22,572 bases of DNA. Origin: Bifidobacterium breve. GTDB taxonomy: Bacteria > Actinomycetota > Thermoleophilia > Miltoncostaeales > Miltoncostaeaceae. The position numbers and the translations under genes were made by a program. The notes under the pieces were generated by a model. The model was given only the letters and a program-made list of their open reading frames with translations. It did not search any database and was not told the DNA's origin. The stretch spans positions 1 through 22,572 of the forward strand of contig CAMCOB010000012.1 of NCBI GenBank assembly GCA_945876305.1, read 5' to 3'. This document shows, in pieces, positions 1 through 6,597 of this stretch (position 1 is its first letter; the number at the start of each line of letters is the position of its first letter).

Positions 1-117
1 GTGGTTCGCCTCATGCTGGTGCCGGCCGTCATGATTCTGGTGGGCAAGGGCAACTGGTGGCTGCCCAAGTGGCTCGATCGCATTCTTCCCACCCTGAAGG
101 AACCCGGGCAGGGCTGA
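1..117 (+). CDS. MMPL-family transporter, C-terminal end only (5' truncated by window)
   Basis: The first 38 codons, in frame from base 1 to a TGA at 115-117, encode the last membrane helix and tail of an MMPL/RND-type transporter. The order Arg-x-Leu-Val-Pro-Ala, a helix, then Asn-Trp-Trp-Leu-Pro-x-Trp matches the C-terminus of the complete MMPL protein at 317-2452, which has Arg-Ser-Leu-Leu-Val-Pro-Ser and the same Asn-Trp-Trp-Leu-Pro-x-Trp. The family exports lipids or small hydrophobic molecules using the proton gradient. Substrate cannot be inferred. The two MMPL genes converge, with 199 bp between their stops. The gene starts outside the window. Confidence 0.85.
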   Translation: MVRLMLVPAVMILVGKGNWWLPKWLDRILPTLKEPGQG

Positions 118-157
118 CCGACCACCATGCGGGGGCGTCCAGCGGGCTGTTCGCTCG

Positions 158-236
158 CCCCAAGGTGAGAATTATCGGTGTGTCGACCCTTGGGGGAGGA
201 CCCGGACATTCCGGTGTCATCTGCCGGCACCGATAA
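158..236. repeat. Interlocked inverted repeats in the MMPL-MMPL intergenic
   Basis: Two perfect inverted repeats interlock. CCCCAAGG (158-165) pairs with CCTTGGGG (188-195), and TTATCGGTG (172-180), which lies in the loop of the first, pairs with CACCGATAA (228-236). As RNA this is a pseudoknot topology. A small hairpin CCGGA-CAT-TCCGG sits at 202-214. Eight- and nine-base arms can occur by chance in a GC-rich 200-bp region, so a function is uncertain. The stretch 118-316 has no gene I can support. Confidence 0.4.
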
Positions 237-268
237 CGCTTGTGTTGCAGCGCCTCGGAGACCGTACG

Positions 269-312
269 CGTTGATCGGCGGGGTGGCGATACGGCCGCCC
301 CGCCGATCAACG
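269..312. terminator. 15-bp perfect inverted repeat, candidate bidirectional terminator
   Basis: A perfect 15-bp dyad has its left arm at 269-283 (reading CGTTGATCGGCGGGG) and its right arm at 298-312, with a 14-nt loop. It lies 4 bp beyond the stop codon of the minus-strand MMPL gene and downstream of the convergent plus-strand MMPL gene, where a shared terminator is expected. No T-tract follows on either strand, so if it terminates transcription it does so as a T-less hairpin. A 15-bp perfect match is very unlikely by chance in so short a region. Confidence 0.6.
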
Positions 313-316
313 GGAG

Positions 317-2452
317 TCAGTCGGCCCCGCGCGGTGGCAGCGAAGGCGTGGTGCGCAGGATCTTGGCGGCCCAGGCGGGCAGCCACCAGTTCCAGCGCCC
401 GAACAGCGACACCAGCGAAGGCACCAACAGCGAACGGATCACCGTGGCATCCAGAAGGATCCCGGCTGCGAGGCCCGTGGCGAAGATCCGCACGGTGGTC
501 TCGGGGGTTGCACCCAGGGCAATGAAGGACATAAACAGGATGAGCGCAGCGCTGGTGACCAGGCGCCCCGTTCGTCCGATACCCACCACGATGGCGCCGG
601 TGGTGGACCCCTTCACGTCGAACTCTTCGCGCATGCGACTGAGGATGAACACTTCGTAGTCCATGGACAGGCCGTAGAGGAACGCGAACACCATCAACGG
701 GATCCAGGCATCAATGGCTCCGGTTGCAGGGGTATTCCAGATGGTCTCGGAAAGATTCCCCTCCTGCCACACCCACACCATGATCCCCCACGCGGCGGCC
801 ACCGACAGCACGTTCATCAGCACAGCCTTGAGCGCGAGCAGCAGCGACCTGAACTCGCGCGCCAGGAAGATGAAGGTGACGATGGCGATGAGGGCGATCA
901 TCAGCGGGAACGAGCCGTAGACCGCCGAGATGAAGTCGCGGTTCTGGGGTCCGAGACCACCCACCTGCGGAGATCCGGGGAGCGCCGCCGCGGCGTCGCG
1001 CACCGCGCCGATGGCATCGCGCCCCGCTGCCGTGGCGCCGTCAGCGTCGGGGATCACCTCAACGATCGATGTAGTGCCGTTGGTCCATTGAGGCACCTTC
1101 GGTGCGGGTGCCACCGCGAGGCGGATTCCCGGGACGGCCGCCAGGGCGGTGGCGGTGGCGGCTGCTGTCTCCGGAGTGGCGAGTACCTCCATTGGGGTGA
1201 GCGTGCCGTCACCCATTCCTGCGCTGTGCAGATCGTTGAGCGCTGTGGCGGCCGGCCCGGGATTGGCGAGCGACGTCGCCGAGGGCTGGCCCACCACGAT
1301 GTTGAGGGCCGGCACGAGCAGCAGGCCAAGAATTGCCACGCCCACGATTGCCGCGATCCAGCGATGGCGCACGACCAACCTGGCCCAGGCGCTCCAGCCG
1401 CGGCTGGCATTGGCCTCCTTGCGAATGCGCGGCCACTCCAACTTGGTGCCCACCTTGGAGAGGATGACCGGCAGCAGCGTGAGGGCAACAAGCACGCTCA
1501 CGACGGGAATCAGGAGCCCGCCGTAGCCGATACTGCGCAGGAAGGGCACGGGAATGACGACAAGCGCGGCCAGCCCGATTGCCACGGCGGCTCCCGACAC
1601 GAGTACCGCACGACCGGCCGTCTTCATGGTGCGCACGATGGCTTCGTCGCCCTCGGCTCCAAGCGCGCGTTCCTCGCGCCATCGGGTGACCACCAGCAGG
1701 GAGTAGTCAATGGCCACTCCCAATCCGATGAGCGACACCAGGAACTGCACGATGAACGAGACATCGGTCAAGCGTGCGAGGCCGTTGATGATGAGGAGCG
1801 TGGATGGGATTGCCACGATGGCCATGAGCAGCGGCACGAGGGCGAGGAACGACGCAAACACGAATGCGAGCACTAGGAGGGCTCCCACGCCACCAATCAG
1901 CACCTCGACGAGCAGGCTGGGACCATTGCTATTGCCAGCGTTGCCCGACAGCAGTGCGATGCCAGTGAGCTGGATGGGCTGGCCGGCCACCGTGGTCGAG
2001 TCGAGCGCGGCGGTGATCTTGGGATACGACACCGGCTTCAGGTCGAAGCCCGGGATGACGGGTGCATAGATGTAGGCGAACGTGGTGCGGCCGTCCGGCG
2101 AGATGAAGCGTGGGTCATGGGTGCCGGGGTAGCCCACCACGCGGATGTCCGGGCCCGCCTTTTTCACCGAGTTCAGCGCCCGCGCCAGCTGTGCCTCAGT
2201 GGCTGGTGCGGTGATCGACGAGCCCTCTGGCAGCTTGACCACCGCCACCAGCGGTGCGGAGATTCCGCCATTGCCGTACTGCTGCAGCAGGGCCTGATTG
2301 GCCTCGTATCCCGGCTGCCCGGGCAGTGAGAAGTCCTTTGACAGCACACCGGAGAGCCCCGGCGCGGCGATGAAGCCGATGACGGTCACCACGGCCCAGA
2401 ATGCCACCACCATCAACTTGTGGCGCAGCACCCATCGCGTCAGATTCTCCAC
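317..2452 (-). CDS. MMPL/RND-family transporter
   Basis: 711 residues, GTG start at 2452, a usual length for a full two-repeat MMPL protein. The layout is an N-terminal helix (about 12-30), an extracytoplasmic domain, a helix bundle (about 180-332), a second soluble domain, and a second bundle (about 515-690). Each bundle carries the Asp-Tyr pair typical of proton-driven MMPL proteins: D249-Y250 in Gly-Val-Ala-Ile-Asp-Tyr-Ser followed by Arg-Trp-Arg-Glu-Glu, and D598-Y599 in Gly-Leu-Ser-Met-Asp-Tyr-Glu followed by Arg-Met-Arg-Glu-Glu. The family moves lipids, glycolipids or drugs across the cytoplasmic membrane; the substrate here is unknown. A purine-rich stretch just upstream (GACGAGG) could serve as ribosome binding site. 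It diverges from the gene at 2575 and converges with a related transporter fragment at the window start. Confidence 0.92.
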   Translation of the reverse strand: MENLTRWVLRHKLMVVAFWAVVTVIGFIAAPGLSGVLSKDFSLPGQPGYEANQALLQQYGNGGISAPLVAVVKLPEGSSITAPATEAQLARALNSVKKAGPDIRVVGYPGTHDPRFISPDGRTTFAYIYAPVIPGFDLKPVSYPKITAALDSTTVAGQPIQLTGIALLSGNAGNSNGPSLLVEVLIGGVGALLVLAFVFASFLALVPLLMAIVAIPSTLLIINGLARLTDVSFIVQFLVSLIGLGVAIDYSLLVVTRWREERALGAEGDEAIVRTMKTAGRAVLVSGAAVAIGLAALVVIPVPFLRSIGYGGLLIPVVSVLVALTLLPVILSKVGTKLEWPRIRKEANASRGWSAWARLVVRHRWIAAIVGVAILGLLLVPALNIVVGQPSATSLANPGPAATALNDLHSAGMGDGTLTPMEVLATPETAAATATALAAVPGIRLAVAPAPKVPQWTNGTTSIVEVIPDADGATAAGRDAIGAVRDAAAALPGSPQVGGLGPQNRDFISAVYGSFPLMIALIAIVTFIFLAREFRSLLLALKAVLMNVLSVAAAWGIMVWVWQEGNLSETIWNTPATGAIDAWIPLMVFAFLYGLSMDYEVFILSRMREEFDVKGSTTGAIVVGIGRTGRLVTSAALILFMSFIALGATPETTVRIFATGLAAGILLDATVIRSLLVPSLVSLFGRWNWWLPAWAAKILRTTPSLPPRGAD

Positions 2453-2574
2453 GTGCCTCGTCCCCCGGCGTCGTTACCGAGGGGCAACGTAGCCGGTGTA
2501 TCGGGCCACCGCGTGTGAGTACCGGCCATGCTGCACCTCGGCAGCAGGCCGACCACCAACGGGGAGAGGGCGAA

Positions 2575-2955
2575 ATGGACGACGAGCGCACCCGCGACGA
2601 GATCCACGCCGATGGCGTGAAAAGGGTGAAGGAGATCCTCGGGCCCAAGGCCGAAGAGTCCCTGGCGACTCTCGGCGAGTTGGGCGACCGCATCATCGCG
2701 ACGATCTACGGCGACATCTATGGCCGCCCAGGCCTCGGCGTGCGCGAGCGCCAGATCGCCACACTCTCAATGCTTATGGCGATGGGAGGCAAGGACCGCC
2801 AGGTGAAGGTGCACATGCGCGCGGCCCTGCGCGTGGGCATCACCGAAGACGAGCTGCGGGAGCTCATCATCCAGTTGGCGTCGTATGCGGGTTTCCCGGC
2901 GGCCATCAATGCACAGGCGCAGTTGAACGAGGCACTGGCCGAAGAAGCGGGCTGA
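2575..2955 (+). CDS. Carboxymuconolactone decarboxylase (CMD) family protein, PcaC-like
   Basis: 126 residues. The ATG at 2575 is chosen because a strong purine-rich ribosome binding site (GGGGAGAGGG, 2561-2570) precedes it; the open frame extends further upstream but without family similarity. The middle and end show the CMD pattern: Val-Arg-Glu-Arg-Gln-Ile-Ala-Thr-Leu-Ser, then His-Met-Arg-Ala-Ala-Leu-Arg-Val-Gly-Ile-Thr-Glu-Asp-Glu-Leu, then a helix ending Tyr-Ala-Gly-Phe-Pro-Ala-Ala. The His (residue 80) matches the conserved PcaC histidine region. There is no Cys-x-x-Cys, so it is not an AhpD-type peroxidase. PcaC acts in protocatechuate breakdown, but no other protocatechuate gene is nearby, so the true substrate is open; many stand-alone CMD proteins have unknown roles. 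Confidence 0.85.
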   Translation: MDDERTRDEIHADGVKRVKEILGPKAEESLATLGELGDRIIATIYGDIYGRPGLGVRERQIATLSMLMAMGGKDRQVKVHMRAALRVGITEDELRELIIQLASYAGFPAAINAQAQLNEALAEEAG

Positions 2956-3010
2956 TCTCGCAACGGATGTTGTGAGGATGCGGGCACTCGGGGGCGAATG
3001 AGAACCCGAC

Positions 3011-4099
3011 ATGTTCCGCCGCCGCGCCCTCATCACCCTCGTCAGCCTCATCGCCGTGTGCACCACCACCGTGGTGCCCGGGGCGGCATGGGCTGCGCGC
3101 GACGTCACAAGTCTGAAACAGCGGGCAGCGGCATTCGAGGCGCAGAGCGCGCACCTTGACGCCCTGGCCGGGAAGGCCGCATCGCGACACAACCTCGCGA
3201 TGGACCGTGTGCAGCAGGCGCGCGACGATGCCGCACAGAGTCGCCGTGCGCTCGCGACAAGCCGCAGCGCCCTGATGTTGGCGGGCGAACGGCTTTCGGA
3301 GCGCATCAGCACGTTGTACCGCCACCCCGACCCCGGGCTGGTTGAGGTCATCGTGTCGAGCGGATCGATAAGCGACCTCATGGCCGGGACTGAGGCCCTG
3401 CGGGCGGCGGCAACCGATGACGCCCGTCTGGCAGTGACCATGCGCCGTCGAAGCGCCGAATTGGCAGCCGCACAGGACCAACTGGCGCGCGCGATCGTCA
3501 CGGCGCGCGCAGGGGAGCGTGAGGCATCCCGCGAGGCGGCCCGCGTGAAGGGGCTGGCGAAGGCGCAGCGCATGCGGCTTGAACAGGTACGTGGCGACCT
3601 CCGGGCCGAGCTGCGGGTCCGTCGGGCGGGCACCACTCGCGCCGCTGCCTCGGTGGGCACCAGCGACCCCGTGCTGGCAGCACCCGGTACCGAGCCGGTA
3701 TTTCCCGTGGCCGCCCCCACCACGTTTAGCGACGACTGGCTGCAGGCGCGCGGCGGCGGTCGCCTGCACGAAGGCATTGACCTGATGGCGGCGATGCAGG
3801 CACCCATCGTCGCCGTGGTGACGGGCACCGTGATGCGACCGGGCAACACGCCCATAAGCGGCAACCGCCTGTGGGTGCGGGGTGCCAACGGCGATGAGTA
3901 CTTCTACTGCCACCTCGATAGCTTCGCGGAGATCACCCGTGATGGTGCGTCGGTGAAGGCGGGTGACGTGGTGGGCTACGTCGGGATGACCGGTGATGCA
4001 CAGGGCACCGTGCCGCACCTGCACTTTGAGATCCACCCCGCTGGTGGCGGTCCAATCAGGCCCTACCCGCTGGTGTCGGCCTGGCCCCGCGTGGGTTGA
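3011..4099 (+). CDS. Secreted coiled-coil M23 metallopeptidase (murein hydrolase-like)
   Basis: 362 residues. An N-terminal signal peptide (positive MFRRR, hydrophobic stretch, Ala-Trp-Ala near residues 26-28) predicts export. Residues about 33-205 are Ala/Arg/Gln-rich and helical, consistent with the coiled coil of EnvC/NlpD-like or RipC-like wall hydrolases. Residues about 230-355 are an M23 domain: H253-x3-D257 (His-Glu-Gly-Ile-Asp), H301 in Tyr-Cys-His-Leu, and H336-Leu-H338, giving the expected zinc ligands H253, D257, H338 and catalytic histidines H301, H336. All needed residues are present, so it is probably an active peptidoglycan endopeptidase that the coiled coil may hold in check. 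It follows the CMD gene by 55 bp. No clear Shine-Dalgarno or -10 box precedes the ATG. Confidence 0.92.
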   Translation: MFRRRALITLVSLIAVCTTTVVPGAAWAARDVTSLKQRAAAFEAQSAHLDALAGKAASRHNLAMDRVQQARDDAAQSRRALATSRSALMLAGERLSERISTLYRHPDPGLVEVIVSSGSISDLMAGTEALRAAATDDARLAVTMRRRSAELAAAQDQLARAIVTARAGEREASREAARVKGLAKAQRMRLEQVRGDLRAELRVRRAGTTRAAASVGTSDPVLAAPGTEPVFPVAAPTTFSDDWLQARGGGRLHEGIDLMAAMQAPIVAVVTGTVMRPGNTPISGNRLWVRGANGDEYFYCHLDSFAEITRDGASVKAGDVVGYVGMTGDAQGTVPHLHFEIHPAGGGPIRPYPLVSAWPRVG

Positions 4100-4133
4100 T
4101 CCGCTGCACGTCGGTCGCCACGCGCGGCCACGC

Positions 4134-4139
4134 TACCCT
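4134..4139 (+). promoter_or_regulatory. -10 box TACCCT, leaderless arrangement
   Basis: TACCCT ends 7 nt before the ATG at 4147, which would place the transcription start at or next to the start codon. No Shine-Dalgarno is present. Confidence 0.5.
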
Positions 4140-4146
4140 CTCTGCG

Positions 4147-4488
4147 ATGACGCACCCGCATGAGCACCCGCCAAAACGAGAGAGTCGCGAACAGATCGTG
4201 GCCCGGGTCGCCGCCCAGCAGGAGGGGCTCCATCCCAACCCGGAGTATTCGCAGGTGGCGCGCCGCCGACTCTGGGTCATCGGCCTCACCATGGTGCCGT
4301 TCAGCCTCGTGATCGGGTGGCTGATCGGCCTCGCCCTCGACTGGCCTGTGCTGCTGTGGGTGTGGGTGGGGCTGGGCATCAGTCTTGGGGTCTTCTACGT
4401 GGCATACGTCATCTTCGCCGAGCGCGATGACGGGGTGATTCAACGCGAGCTCGACGAGGCCCGTGCACAACGGGAAGGCGGGGCGTGA
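4147..4488 (+). CDS. Small two-helix membrane protein of unknown function
   Basis: 113 residues. The N-terminus is His/Pro/charged (Thr-His-Pro-His-Glu-His), followed by two strongly hydrophobic helices at about 42-63 and 67-90, and a charged helical tail (Glu-Arg-Asp-Asp ... Gln-Arg-Glu-Leu-Asp-Glu). I do not recognise a family. The ATG at 4147 is chosen over upstream in-frame codons because of the TACCCT box 7 nt before it. Its TGA overlaps the ATG of the LLM oxidoreductase by one base (TGATG), so the two are probably translated in a coupled way. That does not show a shared function. Confidence 0.75.
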   Translation: MTHPHEHPPKRESREQIVARVAAQQEGLHPNPEYSQVARRRLWVIGLTMVPFSLVIGWLIGLALDWPVLLWVWVGLGISLGVFYVAYVIFAERDDGVIQRELDEARAQREGGA

Positions 4489-5549
4489 TGCAGATCGGCA
4501 TCTACTCATTTGGCGACGCGACGCCAGATCCGGCGACCGCGCGGCGACCCGATGAGGGGCAGCGCATCCGCGAGTTGGTGGAGGAGATCGTGCTGGCCGA
4601 CGAGGTGGGTCTCGACATCTTCGGTGTGGGCGAGCACCATCGCCCGGACTTCCCGGTGTCGTCACCCGCCGTCGTGTTGGCGGCCGCCGCCGTTCGTACC
4701 TCGCGCATCCGGCTCACCAGTTCAGTCACTGTGCTGTCGTCCGACGATCCGGTGCGGGTGTTTCAGGACTTCGCCACCGTTGATCTCCTCAGCGAGGGCC
4801 GCGCCGAGATCATGGCCGGGCGTGGATCGTTCATCGAGTCATTCCCGCTCTTTGGATACGACCTGGCCGAGTACGAGTCGCTCTTTCTCGAGAAACTCGA
4901 TTTGCTGCGGCAACTCAACGATGAGCCGGTGGTGACGTGGAGCGGACGCCACCGCGCTCCCATTGAGGGCCGGGCCGTGTACCCGCGCCCCCAGCAGGAT
5001 CACCTGCCCATCTGGGTTGCCGTTGGTGGCACGCCGCAGTCGGCAGTGAACGCAGCCATGCGCGGGCTGCCCATCAATATCGCCATCATCGGTGCCGCCG
5101 CGCAGCCATTTATTCCCTTCGTGAACCTGTACCGCGAGGCACTGGAGGCGTCGGGGTTCGATCCCGCGACGGTGCCGGTGGGAATCGGATCGCATGGCTT
5201 TATCGCCGATACCTCGCAGAAGGCTGCCGACATCTCGGCTCCCGGGCTCATGGCCGCTATGAACCAGATCGGGCGCGAGCGTGGGTGGGGACACGAGATC
5301 GACAGACCTGGGTTCGACCGCATGCGCGAGCCCCATGCGGCCCTGATGGTGGGGAGCCCGGCAGAGGTGACCGAGAAGATTCTCGTCGAGTACGAGATGT
5401 TTGGGAACCGCCGGGCGATGATCCACATGGGCGTGGGAAACCCGCCTCACCGGGACATGATGCGATCGATCGAACTCCTCGGCACTGAGGTTGCGCCGGC
5501 CGTGCGTCGTGAGGTGGCGCGCCTCGAAGGTGTGCCAACCGCCCGCTGA
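4488..5549 (+). CDS. LLM class flavin-dependent oxidoreductase (luciferase-like monooxygenase)
   Basis: 353 residues from the ATG at 4488 (a GTG lies directly before it at 4485). The fold signature is that of bacterial-luciferase-like monooxygenases: an N-terminal beta strand (Gln-Ile-Gly-Ile-Tyr-Ser), Gly-Val-Gly-Glu-His-His-Arg-Pro-Asp-Phe after the first helix, Ser-Ser-Val-Thr-Val-Leu-Ser-Ser-Asp-Asp-Pro-Val-Arg, and the Gly-Arg-Ala-Glu-Ile-Met-Ala-Gly-Arg-Gly loop near residues 105-115. The E-H-H-R-P-D-F motif is typical of the group related to the luciferase alpha chain, usually FMN-dependent. Substrate unknown. It shares TGATG with the preceding two-helix membrane protein. Family is secure; cofactor assignment is inference. 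Confidence 0.9.
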   Translation: MQIGIYSFGDATPDPATARRPDEGQRIRELVEEIVLADEVGLDIFGVGEHHRPDFPVSSPAVVLAAAAVRTSRIRLTSSVTVLSSDDPVRVFQDFATVDLLSEGRAEIMAGRGSFIESFPLFGYDLAEYESLFLEKLDLLRQLNDEPVVTWSGRHRAPIEGRAVYPRPQQDHLPIWVAVGGTPQSAVNAAMRGLPINIAIIGAAAQPFIPFVNLYREALEASGFDPATVPVGIGSHGFIADTSQKAADISAPGLMAAMNQIGRERGWGHEIDRPGFDRMREPHAALMVGSPAEVTEKILVEYEMFGNRRAMIHMGVGNPPHRDMMRSIELLGTEVAPAVRREVARLEGVPTAR

Positions 5550-5575
5550 GGCTGGTTCGCGGGGGCCCGCGCCGG

Positions 5576-5581
5576 TAGGGT
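5576..5581 (+). promoter_or_regulatory. -10 box TAGGGT, leaderless arrangement
   Basis: TAGGGT ends 6 nt before the ATG at 5588. There is no Shine-Dalgarno in the six bases between them. Confidence 0.5.
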
Positions 5582-5587
5582 GCACCC

Positions 5588-5779
5588 ATGCCCGAGAACT
5601 CAGAGACCAGCGCCGCCACCGATGCACCGCCGTGCGAGAAGTGTGGCGCCGTGACGTTTGCGACCAGCCGCACTATGCGTACCCACGATCTGGATGGGGC
5701 AAGCGCCATCGCCCGCGATCGCAAGGTTCCAGTGTGGCGTTGCATGCGCTGCACCAACGAGGTGGCCCGCGAGGCCTGA
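5588..5779 (+). CDS. Zinc-ribbon miniprotein
   Basis: 63 residues. Four cysteines in two knuckles, C16-x2-C19-Gly and C52-Met-Arg-C55, 32 residues apart, form a zinc-ribbon. The tail is short (Thr-Asn-Glu-Val-Ala-Arg-Glu-Ala) and the N-terminus is Ser/Thr/Ala-rich. Such stand-alone ribbons may bind nucleic acid or protein, but I cannot assign a role. A TAGGGT box 6 nt upstream fixes the start. RecX begins 13 bp after its stop, so the two may be cotranscribed. A second, shorter zinc-ribbon miniprotein lies at 17949-18080. Confidence 0.8.
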   Translation: MPENSETSAATDAPPCEKCGAVTFATSRTMRTHDLDGASAIARDRKVPVWRCMRCTNEVAREA

Positions 5780-5792
5780 TGCGGTTCCCGGC

Positions 5793-6590
5793 GTGAGCGT
5801 CATCACGGCGCTCCGCAGCACGCCCGATGGGCGTGCGATCCGCGTTGAGAAGGATGGGGCCAAGTGGCTCCGGCTTCCCGTGCATCTGGTTGCCGACCTC
5901 GGTCTGTCGACAGGGCAGGAGATGGACGATGCCCGGGTTGCCGAGATTGAGGACATCGCGGCACTCGAACGCCTGTGGGAGGCCACCTTGCGCTTTACGG
6001 TGGCCCGTGGACGCGCCGAGCGCGAGGTCGTGCGTCGCCTGCGGGAGCGCCGGGCCACCGATGATCAGATCACCCGGCTCCTAGTGCGTCTGGCGGCCAA
6101 TGGGCTCGCCGACGAAGATGTCAATGCCCACCTTCGGGTGGAGATCCTGTCGAGAAAAGACTGGGCGGAGCGGCGCATACAGGGCGAGATGATGCGCGTC
6201 GGTTTTGATCGGGATCTCGTGCGCCGTGCGGTGGGGGAGGGCCTGCCGGATGATCATGACGAGGTGCTGCTCACCGCCTCAATCGAGCGCACCGGTGTGC
6301 CGAGCTCCGCCGCCGATCGTCGGCGCCTGGCCGATCGGCTGATGCGAAAAGGGCTCCCGCCCGCCGCTGTGCGCGCGGCACTTCAGCCCAGCGCCGGGGC
6401 AACCGATGACGACGTGGAGGTTTCACGCGCGCCGGAGGCCGACGAGTTGATCCGTCAGGTGAGGAGGCGCTACCCGAGACAGGGTGACGATCAGGCCGAG
6501 CGTCGGCGTGCGCTGGGATGGCTGGCCCGGCGCGGAGTTGCCTCAGCTGACGTGCGCCGCATTCTCGAGGCCGCCGCCACCCCGGAATAG
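5793..6590 (+). CDS. recX: RecX-family regulatory protein
   Basis: 265 residues from GTG 5793, chosen as the first start after the preceding gene's stop; the open frame continues upstream inside that gene. The protein is almost entirely helical and Arg-rich, built of RecX-type three-helix repeats. The clearest is near residues 118-150: Leu-Ser-Arg-Lys-Asp-Trp-Ala-Glu-Arg-Arg-Ile ... Gly-Phe-Asp-Arg-Asp-Leu-Val-Arg-Arg-Ala-Val, matching the RecX pattern Ser-(Arg)-x-Trp-x-x-x-Arg-(Ile/Leu) ... Gly-(Val/Phe). The N-terminus resembles the Asp-Gly ... Leu-Gly-Leu-x-x-Gly lead-in of actinobacterial RecX. RecX caps or limits RecA filaments. No recA is in the window, so the gene is separated from its usual partner. 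It converges with the fusion gene, 7 bp between stops. Confidence 0.8.
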   Translation: MSVITALRSTPDGRAIRVEKDGAKWLRLPVHLVADLGLSTGQEMDDARVAEIEDIAALERLWEATLRFTVARGRAEREVVRRLRERRATDDQITRLLVRLAANGLADEDVNAHLRVEILSRKDWAERRIQGEMMRVGFDRDLVRRAVGEGLPDDHDEVLLTASIERTGVPSSAADRRRLADRLMRKGLPPAAVRAALQPSAGATDDDVEVSRAPEADELIRQVRRRYPRQGDDQAERRRALGWLARRGVASADVRRILEAAATPE

Positions 6591-6597
6591 CGCGTGG

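Noticed and set aside
2767..3888. Long minus-strand frame opposite the CMD and M23 genes
   Set aside because: Shadow of the coding strand; low-complexity Arg/Ser/Ala composition and no family signal.
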